Source: an uncultured Clostridia bacterium (GTDB taxonomy: Bacteria; Bacillota; Clostridia; Oscillospirales; Butyricicoccaceae). From it: 44,029 bases of DNA. The translations under genes and the position numbers were made by a program. Below the pieces are notes generated by a model. The model saw only the letters and a program-made list of their open reading frames with translations, was not told the DNA's origin and did not search any database. Each line of letters starts with the position of its first letter. Within the stretch, counting starts at the first letter, position 1. The DNA lies in contig CALWAP010000015.1 of the NCBI GenBank assembly GCA_944375715.1, positions 1-44,029 of the forward strand. Direction: 5' to 3'. This document shows, in pieces, positions 1 through 8,906 of the stretch.

Positions 1-110
1 GAACAATTAGTAAATAGTAAAGTTCGAACCCTGAAAACCCTTTTTTCGCCGTTCCTGGCGACCGCAATAACCTGATCAAGCGTAAGATCCTTACCATTGA
101 TATGTATCAT
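1..110 (-). CDS. Aromatic amino acid (histidine) ammonia-lyase, N-terminal fragment cut by window edge
   Basis: A minus-strand reading frame opens with ATG at 110, preceded by a strong GGAGGAGAG ribosome binding site at about 114-122. The first residues read MIHINGKDLTLDQVIAVARN, which is the conserved opening of the histidine/phenylalanine ammonia-lyase family (MIO enzymes that remove ammonia from aromatic amino acids). After about residue 23 the expected VELSEE-like continuation is not seen; the frame stays open to base 1 but reads unlike the family, so the gene may be disrupted here or the sequence may be unreliable at the edge. It is divergent from the GntR regulator at 296, a usual arrangement for a regulator and its target. 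The active-site region lies outside the window, so the substrate (His, Phe or Tyr) cannot be told. Confidence 0.5.
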   Translation of the reverse strand, partial: MIHINGKDLTLDQVIAVARNGEKRVFRVRTLLFTNC

Positions 111-128
111 TTCTCTCTCCTCCGCTAA

Positions 129-157
129 ATTGGTATAACACTAGATATATTGGTATA
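129..157. promoter_or_regulatory. Possible GntR operator: direct repeats in the divergent intergenic region
   Basis: The 9-mer ATTGGTATA occurs at 129-137 and again at 149-157, exactly 20 bp apart, about two helical turns. A related element, GATATATTCCAA, lies at 267-278 just before the regulator gene. Placement between a lyase gene and a divergent GntR regulator suggests operator copies. Binding is inference. Confidence 0.4.
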
Positions 158-295
158 TTCCTATTATACATTTATGGGGCTTTCCCGTCAATTAAACATC
201 GGCAAAATGGTCCAATCGCTCTTTTATTATAAAAACTTGCCCTTAAAACGCCTTAATGTTAGAATAGATATATTCCAATTTTGAAGGTGAAATAC

Positions 296-1279
296 TTGAA
301 AATCAAGCTTTCGGGCGGAAACCGCCCCATATACAAGCAAATTGTGGAACAGGTCCTATCCCAGATAAAAGACGGTTCCTTAAAGCCAGGTGACCGCCTG
401 CCCACCGAAAGAGAGCTTTCCGCTCAGCTTCAGATAGCACGTGGCACTGTACAGAAAGCCTATCGCGAGCTTTCAGACAACAATATAATAGAAGTTATAC
501 AGGGCAGCGGCAGCTATATTTACAATGACAAAAGTGTGTATGACGCAGAACAGCGCAGGCTGGCTTTGGAACTTATCGAAAACACGCTCGACAAGCTGGA
601 CAGCTGGAATCTTTCATCAAAAGAGATTTCCCTGCTGCTACGCATGAGCCTTGCCAAAAGAAGGCTGGACGACCGTTTTGTCAGGATAGCCCTGGTTGAC
701 TGCAACCCCGAAACCCTGGCTATTTTCAAACGCCAGCTGGGATATATACCTGGAATAGCCATTTCAGTATTTCTGCTTGATACAATAATCCTAAACGACG
801 ATCCCAGTCGCTTCCTGACTGATTATGACATAGTCCTTACCACCGTAACACATTACGAACAGCTTGAGGAAAGTCTTGCTCCCGCAGGAATAAAACCGGT
901 TGCTGTCGATGTTGCCCCCAGCAGGCAGACGATTCTCAGCATGTCCACTCTGCCCCAGAACTGCTCTGTCGGCATTATATGTCAGAGCAATAAGTTTGCC
1001 AATCTGATATGCCAGCAATACTCGCTTTACAGAGGCGGAGAGGAAAACCTCCCCATACATTTTGAAACCGACATCCAAAAATCACTTAAATTCATGAAAC
1101 AATTTGACGCTGTAATAGTTCCTCCTGAACTTCCTTTGCTTGATCCCCAGATAAACGACGGAGCTGTTGACGAATATCTTTCCTCAGGCAAAAGGGTCAT
1201 TCCTTTTGACTATATGATAGACCGCGGTTCCATGATTCATATTGAAGAGCTTATAAGCAACTTACTCCAGGCAAAATAA
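296..1279 (+). CDS. GntR-family transcriptional regulator
   Basis: DNA-binding regulator of 327 residues. Residues about 5-75 are a typical GntR winged helix-turn-helix (IYKQIVEQVLSQI, LKPGDRLPTERELS, VQKAYRELSDNNII, then GSGSYI). The C-terminal two thirds lack an aminotransferase or UTRA signature and look like an alpha/beta receiver-like domain (a stretch around IALVDCNPETLAIF). I chose the TTG at 296 because GAAGGTGA lies five bases upstream; an in-frame TTG at 281 has no such site. It is divergent from the ammonia-lyase fragment, with repeat elements between them, so it probably controls that gene and itself. The effector is unknown. Confidence 0.8.
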   Translation: MKIKLSGGNRPIYKQIVEQVLSQIKDGSLKPGDRLPTERELSAQLQIARGTVQKAYRELSDNNIIEVIQGSGSYIYNDKSVYDAEQRRLALELIENTLDKLDSWNLSSKEISLLLRMSLAKRRLDDRFVRIALVDCNPETLAIFKRQLGYIPGIAISVFLLDTIILNDDPSRFLTDYDIVLTTVTHYEQLEESLAPAGIKPVAVDVAPSRQTILSMSTLPQNCSVGIICQSNKFANLICQQYSLYRGGEENLPIHFETDIQKSLKFMKQFDAVIVPPELPLLDPQINDGAVDEYLSSGKRVIPFDYMIDRGSMIHIEELISNLLQAK

Positions 1280-1284
1280 AAAAG

Positions 1285-1314
1285 CAAAAAAAGCGCCTTG
1301 CGGCGCTTTTTTTA
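1285..1314. terminator. Bidirectional rho-independent terminator
   Basis: The stem AGCGCC/GGCGCT has a four-base loop, with an A-run on the left and a T-run on the right. It lies between the convergent GntR and phosphatase genes and can serve both. Confidence 0.85.
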
Positions 1315-1881
1315 TTGTTTTTCAAAAGGATTAATTACCTTTAGCGAAACAAGCCCATCTGCTTCAAACTCCGCTTTGGCTATAAAGGGCATCACATTCT
1401 GAAACTTCAGGTATTCATCATAATCAAATCCTGAAAAAAGCCTTGACGCCACAGCCGAAATTGCCATACCATGCGAGCCTACGACAAAGGCCTGGCCCTC
1501 GTGCTCCTTTATCAATTCATAAAGTCTTACAAGGAACCTGTCCACCGTTTCGTTGAGACTCTCTCCCATCGGGGCACTAAAATCACGGTCATGCCACTGT
1601 TTTAATGCAAAGTCAGCAATACCGGCTTTTTCTCCCTGCGCCCTTTCGCGAAAAGCCGATTCGCTTATTACCTCAAGACCCAGCGCATCTGCCAACGGGC
1701 TGACTGTCTGCACAGCCCGAAGATATGGGCTTGAATAAACGGCTTTTATCTCTTTGCCTTTCAAAATATCTGTAACAAGGCGCCTGTCCTCCATGCCCTT
1801 TTCTGTCAAAGGCCGCAGCGCCTCCTCTGCCACACTGTTGTCCGACCGCGCGTGTCTTACAAGATATACCGTCGTTATCAT
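1312..1881 (-). CDS. Histidine phosphatase family protein (phosphoglycerate mutase-like)
   Basis: A 189-residue phosphatase of the branch with a phosphohistidine intermediate. The N-terminal VYLVRHARSDN holds the catalytic RH motif in a RHA variant of the usual RHG. Further family blocks are the LTEKG stretch, SSPYLRAVQT with the phosphate-binding arginine, and VGSHGMAIS with the second catalytic histidine. Family substrates range from phosphoglycerate and alpha-ribazole phosphate to small phosphoesters; no cobalamin genes are nearby, so the substrate is open. It is the last gene of a minus-strand run with the acetyltransferase at 1897 and the acyltransferase at 2439, and its stop lies inside the shared terminator. 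Confidence 0.85.
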   Translation of the reverse strand: MITTVYLVRHARSDNSVAEEALRPLTEKGMEDRRLVTDILKGKEIKAVYSSPYLRAVQTVSPLADALGLEVISESAFRERAQGEKAGIADFALKQWHDRDFSAPMGESLNETVDRFLVRLYELIKEHEGQAFVVGSHGMAISAVASRLFSGFDYDEYLKFQNVMPFIAKAEFEADGLVSLKVINPFEKQ

Positions 1882-1896
1882 ACAAGCCCTCCCTTT

Positions 1897-2424
1897 TTAT
1901 TCCGAAAATGCCATGACCCTGTTTGTCAGGTAAAGCAAAAACTGCGAATAAGCCTCCGGCGCAAGCTTTTTGGGATAGGACAAAAGCTCAAGCTTATGGC
2001 CTTCAAATTGGCTTTTATATGGCGGATGGATATGCTTATACTCGTTTTCTTCAAAGCCGCATCCCAAATAGAACTTTTTTCTTTTCTCTTCCCTTTCGCC
2101 TTTGGGCGGATCTATTTCAAGTATGACAGGAAGGCCTTCCGCCATAAGCATGTGCAAGGCCTTTGTGCCCATGCCGGCCCCCCTCATTTCGGGCATAACG
2201 GCAAAATGCTCGAGATAAATAAAGTTCTTATTCTTCCAATACATCATAAAGCCGACAAACCTTGAAAGCTGGCTTATTTCCTCGACATAATAGTCAGGCT
2301 GGGTCATGGCCTCCGTCTGGTCGCTTAAAATGCGTTGCTCATACTCGGGAAAGCTCTGCAAATACAGTTTCCATATCCTTTCAAACTCCGGAGTATCAAC
2401 CCTGACTATCCTTTTTCTTTCCAA
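1897..2424 (-). CDS. GNAT-family N-acetyltransferase
   Basis: A 175-residue protein with a GNAT fold. FIYLEHFAVMPEMRGAGMGT carries the beta4 strand and the acetyl-CoA-binding R/Q-x-x-G-x-G/A loop, and FYLGCGFEENEYKH is the typical last motif. The acceptor cannot be inferred. The start is the TTG at 2424, with GAAGGTGG four to five bases upstream; the longer in-frame TTG at 2448 overlaps the preceding gene and lacks such a site. It lies 14 bases after the acyltransferase stop, so the two are probably co-transcribed. Confidence 0.8.
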   Translation of the reverse strand: MERKRIVRVDTPEFERIWKLYLQSFPEYEQRILSDQTEAMTQPDYYVEEISQLSRFVGFMMYWKNKNFIYLEHFAVMPEMRGAGMGTKALHMLMAEGLPVILEIDPPKGEREEKRKKFYLGCGFEENEYKHIHPPYKSQFEGHKLELLSYPKKLAPEAYSQFLLYLTNRVMAFSE

Positions 2425-2438
2425 AATACCACCTTCTG

Positions 2439-3545
2439 TCAAATCCAATTATCCATAGCGTTTTCCAGATTCGTGCCAAACCTTCCAAGCAGCTCAAAAA
2501 CCGCTTTGCACCTGCGTGCTATGCCAAGCTTTTTAAAAATCTCAAACCGCACCCTGTCCGCCATGCTGCATACAAAAAACACCACCCCGGCCGAAGCCAG
2601 AATGCCAAACACCATCGGCGCAAAAGGCAGATGAGCCAAAAAGACAAACCTGTTCTGCAGAAGATTAAACCACACAAGGGGATGACAATGGATTATATAA
2701 ACTCCGAAAGCTGTCGGCCCAAAAAACTCAGCCGCCTTTTTTACCCACCGATGCTCCAGACCTTCAAATGCCATAAGCAGGAAAACTGCAGCCAGAAGGA
2801 TGGTCGGCGATGTGTATTTAAAGAATATCATTCCCTCGCTACCCGGCCTTAAAATCTGAAACCCCAATTTAGACATCCAGGTAAGCAGCACCATCATTAC
2901 ATACAGCAAAAAATATGTAAAAGTTTTAAGCTTTACAGCCGGCTTATAAAGACGCAGATAGGCTCCAATGAAATACAGTGCTGTCAGCCATGCCATTGTA
3001 TATCCGTCACCCGTACGGAATATATCGGATCTTGCAGACGTGGGCATGATAGTAAAAAGGAAAACAAAGCAGAACACCAGCCTGCGAAGTGTCCTTTTGC
3101 CCAAAGTATCAATCAGCCTGTTAAAGAAAGGGATAAAAAAGAACATTCCGAAATACGCGGTAAAATACCAATAATATGAAAAAGTCACAGGGAAAAAAGA
3201 GGTAAAGAACTGCCAGGGACCTGCCGAACCGGGCATGAACAGATAAAACAGAAGGGTCAGCCCGAAAGTGTGCCATACTACCTCAAGCCATAGCGCTCCA
3301 AGCCTGTGGGAAGAAAACCTTGTCCTGCACATGATATACCCCGTAGCCAGGCCAAAGCAGTTGACGGCACAGAAACACATAGCTTCCAGGAAATAAGCAG
3401 CCTCATATCTCACAGTCAAAGGCTCCAGCATACCAAGCACCCCACCATTCCCCAAAACGTGCAGGGTCACTATCATCAGCATAGAAAGCGCTTTTAAAAG
3501 ATCTATACCGTAAAACCGCTTTTTGGACACTTCCGCATCAGGCAT
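2439..3545 (-). CDS. Membrane acyltransferase of the acyltransferase-3 (OatA/WecH-like) family
   Basis: A 368-residue, very hydrophobic protein with about ten predicted membrane segments. The N-terminus FYGIDLLKALSMLMIVTLHV has the family's D/R-hydrophobic opening and the His in its first helix; GVYIIHCHP near residue 290 is the late conserved histidine stretch. Members transfer acetyl or other acyl groups to cell-wall sugars, polysaccharides or lipids at the membrane. No extracellular SGNH domain is present. The ATG at 3545 follows AAGGGAGGT; an ATG at 3572 would place that site inside the gene. It heads a three-gene minus-strand run. Confidence 0.8.
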   Translation of the reverse strand: MPDAEVSKKRFYGIDLLKALSMLMIVTLHVLGNGGVLGMLEPLTVRYEAAYFLEAMCFCAVNCFGLATGYIMCRTRFSSHRLGALWLEVVWHTFGLTLLFYLFMPGSAGPWQFFTSFFPVTFSYYWYFTAYFGMFFFIPFFNRLIDTLGKRTLRRLVFCFVFLFTIMPTSARSDIFRTGDGYTMAWLTALYFIGAYLRLYKPAVKLKTFTYFLLYVMMVLLTWMSKLGFQILRPGSEGMIFFKYTSPTILLAAVFLLMAFEGLEHRWVKKAAEFFGPTAFGVYIIHCHPLVWFNLLQNRFVFLAHLPFAPMVFGILASAGVVFFVCSMADRVRFEIFKKLGIARRCKAVFELLGRFGTNLENAMDNWI

Positions 3546-3632
3546 ACTTTTACCTCCCTTGTAACGATACATATTCTATCGCATAAGGCTGGTTTAATCA
3601 AGCGCTTACAGTAATATCGGATTTCAGAAAAA

Positions 3633-3662
3633 GAAAAACGGGAAGCCCCGCTTCCCGTTTTT
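3633..3662 (-). terminator. Terminator of the gcv operon
   Basis: The perfect stem AAAACGGGAAG/CTTCCCGTTTT has a short loop and a T-run on the minus strand, directly after the lpdA stop. The plus strand also has a T-run but no gene reads into it. Confidence 0.85.
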
Positions 3663-3665
3663 CCT

Positions 3666-5081
3666 TTATTTTCTGTGTGCTATGTGGATAGCCATTGAAT
3701 CCAGCTCATCTACCGCTTCGGTCACCATTTCTCCAAAAGTGGGGTGGGGCCTTATGACAGCCTGCATCTGCTTTTTGGAAAGTTTATTGACTATGGCGGT
3801 TGAAAACTCATTTATCATATCGGTGGCCCTGGCGCACATAAGCTGAGCCCCGATTATTCTGTCGTTTTCCTCATCATAAACTATTTTGACAAATCCCCTA
3901 TCCTGATTTGCGATGAGCGACTTGCCGTTTGATGAAGTCATCGCCTTTGCTACCTTAACCTTTATTCCCATTTCCTTGGCCTCAGCTTCAGTAAGGCCTG
4001 TGCAGGCGATCTCAGGGTCGGTGTAAATGCAGTCTGGTATGACGCTGACATCTATCGACGGTTCATGACCCGCCATGATCTCAACGGCGCATATACCTTC
4101 TGCTGACGCCACATGTGCCAGCTGCTTTCCGGGAATAACATCGCCAATAGCAAATATGTTGGGCACGCTGGTCCTGTACTGTCCATCTACCTCTATCTCG
4201 CCCTTTTCGGTCATTTTGACGCCTTCAAACCCTTCCGCAAAAAGGTTTTTAGTGTTGGCCTTTCTGCCCGAAGCCAAAAGAACGCCGTCACCCGTTATAC
4301 TCTCCATCTGGTCACCGTTTAAGTACCAGCACCTGAGCATGCCATCGTCGTCTTTGGTTATCTTTTTTAGTCTGGCCTTGGTAAGAATCTTAACGCCTCT
4401 CTTTTTGAGTATCATTGTAAGATTCTGTGCGATTTCCTTGTCCACCTTGGGCAAAATGCGGTCGCGGGAGGCCATCAGCGTGACATTCTTTCCGAAAGAG
4501 TTATACATGCCGACAAACTCCATGCCGATAACTCCGGCTCCGGCCACTATGAAATTATCATAAAGCCTGTCCATATCCAAAAGCTCGTCGGAGGTTATAA
4601 CATTTTCAAGATCACATCCCTCTACAGGAGGAAGTGAGGGCACCGAACCTGTTGCTATAAGGATAAACTTTGCCGTTATTTCGCTTTTTTCACTTCCGTC
4701 AACAGGGGTAAGAAGCGCTTTATGAGGCTCGATTATGGTGGCTGTAGCTGCGAAGTGGTCTATCTTTCCACTTTTAAAAAGCTGCTCCACTCCCAAACGC
4801 AGCTTTGTGACAACATCGTTTTTCCTGTCCAGGGCCCTTTTCATATCAAGGGTCGTATTCTCCGTCGAAAGACCGTAAAGTTCAAACTCCTTTGTCTGTC
4901 TGAAAAGCTCACCTGTATGCAGATAGGATTTTGTGGGGATACAGCCCCGGTTAAGGCATGTGCCTCCTACGTCCCTGTTTTCGGCCACAGCCGTTTTAAG
5001 CCCCAGCTGTGAAGCCCTTATGGCAGCGACATATCCGCCGGGACCTGCCCCTATGACCAGAAGATCGTAATTGTATTCCAT
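3666..5081 (-). CDS. lpdA: Dihydrolipoyl dehydrogenase (L protein of glycine cleavage)
   Basis: A 471-residue flavoprotein that reoxidises the dihydrolipoyl arm of GcvH with NAD. It shows the FAD-binding VIGAGPGGYVAAIRA, the redox disulfide GGTCLNRGC with C42 and C47, the NAD-binding VAGAGVIGMEF, a second FAD motif IFAIGDV, and the C-terminal HPTFGE with the catalytic His-Glu pair. It has the full family length. It is the last gene of the gcv operon, 23 bases after lplA, with GGGGAGGTA upstream of the start. No pyruvate dehydrogenase genes are present, so glycine cleavage is its obvious role here. Confidence 0.95.
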   Translation of the reverse strand: MEYNYDLLVIGAGPGGYVAAIRASQLGLKTAVAENRDVGGTCLNRGCIPTKSYLHTGELFRQTKEFELYGLSTENTTLDMKRALDRKNDVVTKLRLGVEQLFKSGKIDHFAATATIIEPHKALLTPVDGSEKSEITAKFILIATGSVPSLPPVEGCDLENVITSDELLDMDRLYDNFIVAGAGVIGMEFVGMYNSFGKNVTLMASRDRILPKVDKEIAQNLTMILKKRGVKILTKARLKKITKDDDGMLRCWYLNGDQMESITGDGVLLASGRKANTKNLFAEGFEGVKMTEKGEIEVDGQYRTSVPNIFAIGDVIPGKQLAHVASAEGICAVEIMAGHEPSIDVSVIPDCIYTDPEIACTGLTEAEAKEMGIKVKVAKAMTSSNGKSLIANQDRGFVKIVYDEENDRIIGAQLMCARATDMINEFSTAIVNKLSKKQMQAVIRPHPTFGEMVTEAVDELDSMAIHIAHRK

Positions 5082-5104
5082 ATTTTCTGTACCTCCCCGT
5101 CATT

Positions 5105-6136
5105 TTATATATCCAAAGCGGCCGCCCATTTTTTCATATCCTTTGAGCAGCCGCTGCTCGTTTCGCTGAAATCATAGCCCGCTTCCTCGCCCTCTTCACC
5201 AGGCAGAGCTTCGGCTATGACTTTCGGATCAAGCCGTACTCCTGTCAGGGCATCAGACGCCCTGGCTATGTAACCGCAGTCCATGGCGTCGGAAAATATT
5301 TTGGCTTTCTTTATAACGCCGCCCGATACATCAAAGCAAAGCGTCACGCCGCCCCAGGGGAACCTGGTCTCAAATGTCATGTCGAAATCCATTTTTCTGC
5401 CCATTCGCCATTGCCATGAGGCATACTTTTCCCTCAGCTTCTCCATTTCGCAGCAGTTTATACTTTCAAGGCCTATGCTCTCAGGCGTCTTTCCCCCCGC
5501 CAAGGGGGAATAAATTTCCGAAAAAGTTTCCCAGAGCCGTTTTTCCATGCCCTCAACCGTTATTGCGGATGAAAGGCCCGAAAGATTGGTCACCCTTGAC
5601 CGAACGGAGCTTACGCTGTGGGAATTGAGTTTCCTTTCGGAGACATTCAAATATTTGCCCACCCGTTCCATATCCGAGCTTATCAGCAGGGTGCCATGAT
5701 GATATGCTCTGTCAGCCGTTTTATAAAAAGCGTTGCCCGAAAACTTTTTCCCATCTGCCGTAAGATCGTTTCTCCCCGACCTTTCAGTTGCAAGGCCAAA
5801 GGAGGAAACCGCGGCTTCTATGACATCAAGCTGCCTTTGTATGTCGTAAAATTCCCTGTCGGCCAGGAATGTAAAGTTGAGGTTTCCCAGATCATGGAAA
5901 ACAGCCCCTCCACCCGAAAGACGGCGGGCCAGATGCCCGCCGTCCTCTTCCAGGGTGTGTACTTTACACTCCCGCCACGGGTTTTGGTTTTTTCCGATGA
6001 CTACCGTATCCTTATTCTGCCACAGGTAAAGGCATACGCTGCCCTTGGGCAGACTGCCCAGCAGATATTCTTCCAAAGCCAGGTTTTCATACGGATCAAC
6101 GCACCGGGCACGGCAGGTGTAAAGGTTTTTTATCAT
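5105..6136 (-). CDS. lplA: Lipoate-protein ligase A
   Basis: A 343-residue ATP-dependent ligase that activates free lipoate as lipoyl-AMP and transfers it to a lysine, here most likely K64 of GcvH. Diagnostic blocks are NLALEEYLL near the start, RRLSGGGAVFHDLGNLNFTF, and DGKKFSGNAFY with the catalytic lysine. The C-terminal lipoate-ligase accessory domain is present (about residues 250-343). It starts four bases after the gcvPB stop; the nearest good site, TTGAGGT, is far upstream, so translation is probably coupled. No lipA or lipB is seen in the window, which fits reliance on lipoate scavenging. Confidence 0.92.
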   Translation of the reverse strand: MIKNLYTCRARCVDPYENLALEEYLLGSLPKGSVCLYLWQNKDTVVIGKNQNPWRECKVHTLEEDGGHLARRLSGGGAVFHDLGNLNFTFLADREFYDIQRQLDVIEAAVSSFGLATERSGRNDLTADGKKFSGNAFYKTADRAYHHGTLLISSDMERVGKYLNVSERKLNSHSVSSVRSRVTNLSGLSSAITVEGMEKRLWETFSEIYSPLAGGKTPESIGLESINCCEMEKLREKYASWQWRMGRKMDFDMTFETRFPWGGVTLCFDVSGGVIKKAKIFSDAMDCGYIARASDALTGVRLDPKVIAEALPGEEGEEAGYDFSETSSGCSKDMKKWAAALDI

Positions 6137-6140
6137 TATA

Positions 6141-7577
6141 TCAGTCGAAGTTGTACCTCAAAACAGGCTCACGGGCCGCTCTTACCTCATCAGGCCTGCG
6201 GATAACCGTCTTGACGGGCTTTTCATGCATGGCTTCGGGGTTGCTCATGGCTTCATTGTAAACCTTTTTGAAAATGGCGACAACATTGTCAATGGTGTCC
6301 TTGCCCTCGGTCTCGGTAGGCTCGACCATAAGGGCCTCGTGAACTATAAGCGGGAAATACATCGTGGGCGGATGAATGCCTTCATCCAAAAGCCCCTTTG
6401 CAATATCCAGGGCCGAAACGCCGGTCTCGTGATGAAGCTTCTCCAGCGTCAGGACGAACTCGTGCATGCACCTTCCCTTGTACGCCGCCTCATAGGTGTC
6501 GGAAAGCTGCTGCATCATGTAGTTGGCATTAAGAACTGCCATCTTTGATGCCTCGGGTATACCTTCCTTGCCCAGGGTCAGGATATAGGCCAAAGCCTTG
6601 ACTACCACAAGGAAGTTGCCGTAGAAAGCCTTTACCTTGCCTATTGAGTTTTCCCTGTCGCAGCACATGCCGTAACCTTCTCCGCACTTGCCCATGCAGG
6701 GCTTGGGAAGAAATTCTTCCAGCTCCTTCTTACAGCCGACAGCACCGCTGCCAGGACCGCCGCCGCCGTGAGGCGTCGAGAAGGTCTTGTGCAGGTTGAG
6801 GTGGACGACGTCAAAGCCCATATCGCCGGGACGGACATTGCCCATAACAGCGTTCAGGTTGGCGCCGTCATAATAGCACAGGCCGCCGGCATCTTTGATT
6901 ATCCTGGTTATCTCAAGGATATTCTTGTCGAATATTCCGACCGTGTTGGGGTTTGTCAGCATAAGGCCGGCCACCTGGTCGTCTACAACAGCCTTGAGCT
7001 TTTCGATATCTATGCCGCCCTCAGGATCGGAAGGCACGTTTATTACCTTATATCCGGCCATGACCGCTGTGGCAGGGTTGGTACCATGGGCCGAATCGGG
7101 TACGATTATCTTGGTGCGCTTTATGTCGCCCCTCTTTTCATGATAAGCCTTGATAAGCATTACGCCCGTAAACTCGCCGTGAGCGCCTGCCGCGGGCTGG
7201 AATGTCATGGCATCCATGCCGGTTATCTCACACAGATATTCCTCGGCCTTGGCCATAACCTCCAAGCATCCCTGGACGGTATGCTCAGGCTGAAGAGGAT
7301 GAATACCCGTAAATCCGGGCAGGCCTGCAACTTCCTCGTTTATTCTGGGGTTATACTTCATCGTGCAGGAACCCAGGGGATAAAAGCCCTTATTGACGCC
7401 GAAAGTCCTGGACGCCAGCTTTGTATAATGGCGGCTTATATCTGTCTCCGAAAGCTGAGGCAGCCTGGGGGCACTGACCCTGGCAAACTTTTCGGATATG
7501 GCCGTTTCGGGCACATCGCATGAAGGCAGAAGATCACAGCCGCGCCCTTCTTTACTTAACTCAAAAACAAGTTCCAT
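6141..7577 (-). CDS. gcvPB: Glycine dehydrogenase (decarboxylating) subunit 2
   Basis: A 478-residue C-terminal half of the split P protein, which decarboxylates glycine with pyridoxal phosphate and passes the aminomethyl group to GcvH. The PLP lysine is K264 in HLNLHKTFSTPHGGGGPG, and FYPLGSCTMKYNP near residue 66 is typical of subunit 2. The ATG at 7577 shares its A with the gcvPA stop (TAATG) and has GGAGGTGG upstream; a longer in-frame start at 7652 would overlap gcvPA heavily and is rejected. It forms the active heterotetramer with GcvPA. Confidence 0.95.
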   Translation of the reverse strand: MELVFELSKEGRGCDLLPSCDVPETAISEKFARVSAPRLPQLSETDISRHYTKLASRTFGVNKGFYPLGSCTMKYNPRINEEVAGLPGFTGIHPLQPEHTVQGCLEVMAKAEEYLCEITGMDAMTFQPAAGAHGEFTGVMLIKAYHEKRGDIKRTKIIVPDSAHGTNPATAVMAGYKVINVPSDPEGGIDIEKLKAVVDDQVAGLMLTNPNTVGIFDKNILEITRIIKDAGGLCYYDGANLNAVMGNVRPGDMGFDVVHLNLHKTFSTPHGGGGPGSGAVGCKKELEEFLPKPCMGKCGEGYGMCCDRENSIGKVKAFYGNFLVVVKALAYILTLGKEGIPEASKMAVLNANYMMQQLSDTYEAAYKGRCMHEFVLTLEKLHHETGVSALDIAKGLLDEGIHPPTMYFPLIVHEALMVEPTETEGKDTIDNVVAIFKKVYNEAMSNPEAMHEKPVKTVIRRPDEVRAAREPVLRYNFD

Positions 7578-8905
7578 TATTCGGCCACCTCCTTTATGGT
7601 ATTGACCAGCATGTCTATATCGGCCTTGGAGTTCATTTCGGTGACACACCACAAAATGAGTTTTTCGCCGTCCTTTTCAAAGGGAAGGCCTCCCAAAATA
7701 CCCTTCTTTTCAAGCTCACCCATAAGCTTATCGGGGCATATGGGACAGGTGGTAACAAACTCATTAAAGAACTCGCCGCCATATTTGAGCTCGAAGCCCT
7801 TTACTGAGGCGATTTCCTTAGCTGCATAATGGGCCTTGGAAATGCACTGCGAAGCGACATTCTTAAGGCCGTCGGGGCCCATGGCAGCCAAATAGACCGT
7901 CGCTGTCAAAGCGCACAGGGCCTGGTTGGAGCAGATATTGCTGGAAGCCTTTTCGCGGCGGATATGCTGTTCCCTGGCCTGGAGGGTCAGGACATAGCAC
8001 CTCTGACCGTCGGCATCAACTGTCTCGCCGACAATCCTGCCGGGCATCTTTCTCATCATCGCGGTGGTGCAGGCCATAATTCCCAGATAAGGACCGCCGA
8101 AAGCAAGGCTCATACCCAAAGGCTGGCCTTCTGCCGTGGCCACATCGGCGCCGCATTCACCGGGAGACTTCATAATGCCCAGGGCTATGGGATTGCAGCC
8201 CATAATATACTTAGCTCCGCTTGCGTGAGTTATTTCGCCCAATGCCTCGCAATCCTCAAAAATGCCGTAATAATTAGGCTGCTGGACATAAAAGCATGCC
8301 GAAGTCTCGCAAAGCATCGACTTCAATGCCTCCATATCGGTAACGCCGTCCTTTTCGGGCACTATTTCCACCGTGGCGTTGGCGCCGTGGCAGTAGGTCT
8401 TTATGACCTCGATAACATCGGGATTTGTCGTAGCCGAAACCAAAGCAACCTGACGCTTGCGCTCACGGCACATGCCGACGGCCTCGGCCGCGGCTGTGGC
8501 TCCGTCGTATACGGAGGCATTGGAAACGTCCATACCCGTAAGCTCGCACATCTCGGTCTGGTATTCAAAAATAGACTGAAGGACGCCCTGGCTGATTTCC
8601 GCCTGATAAGGCGTATAAGCGGTGACGAACTCTTCTTTTGCGGAAACATATTTCACAATGGAGGGAATATAGTGGTTATACGCACCCGCGCCCCTGAAAA
8701 TATGGGGGAAAACGGTATTCTTCGCGGCCATAGCCGACATTTCCGCCCTGACCTCCATCTCGCTTTTGCCGGAGGGGATATTAAGTTCCCTGTGCAAAAG
8801 CACTTGGGAAGGTATGCCGTCATAAAGCTGATTTATGTTGTCAAGCCCTATGGCATTGAGCATCTCTTCCCTTTCCTTTTGTGTGGAAGGAATATAGGAG
8901 CCCAT
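7577..8905 (-). CDS. gcvPA: Glycine dehydrogenase (decarboxylating) subunit 1
   Basis: A 442-residue N-terminal half of the split P protein. The opening YIPSTQKEREEMLNAIG and the internal FPHIFRGAGAYNHYIPSIV, TAYTPYQAEISQGVLQ and YDGATAAAEA are hallmark blocks of subunit 1. It has no PLP lysine, as expected, and supplies part of the active site to GcvPB. It begins two bases below the gcvH stop (a single-base gap), with a GAGGAGG site inside the end of gcvH, so the two are translationally coupled. Confidence 0.95.
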   Translation of the reverse strand: MGSYIPSTQKEREEMLNAIGLDNINQLYDGIPSQVLLHRELNIPSGKSEMEVRAEMSAMAAKNTVFPHIFRGAGAYNHYIPSIVKYVSAKEEFVTAYTPYQAEISQGVLQSIFEYQTEMCELTGMDVSNASVYDGATAAAEAVGMCRERKRQVALVSATTNPDVIEVIKTYCHGANATVEIVPEKDGVTDMEALKSMLCETSACFYVQQPNYYGIFEDCEALGEITHASGAKYIMGCNPIALGIMKSPGECGADVATAEGQPLGMSLAFGGPYLGIMACTTAMMRKMPGRIVGETVDADGQRCYVLTLQAREQHIRREKASSNICSNQALCALTATVYLAAMGPDGLKNVASQCISKAHYAAKEIASVKGFELKYGGEFFNEFVTTCPICPDKLMGELEKKGILGGLPFEKDGEKLILWCVTEMNSKADIDMLVNTIKEVAE

Positions 8906-8906
8906 T

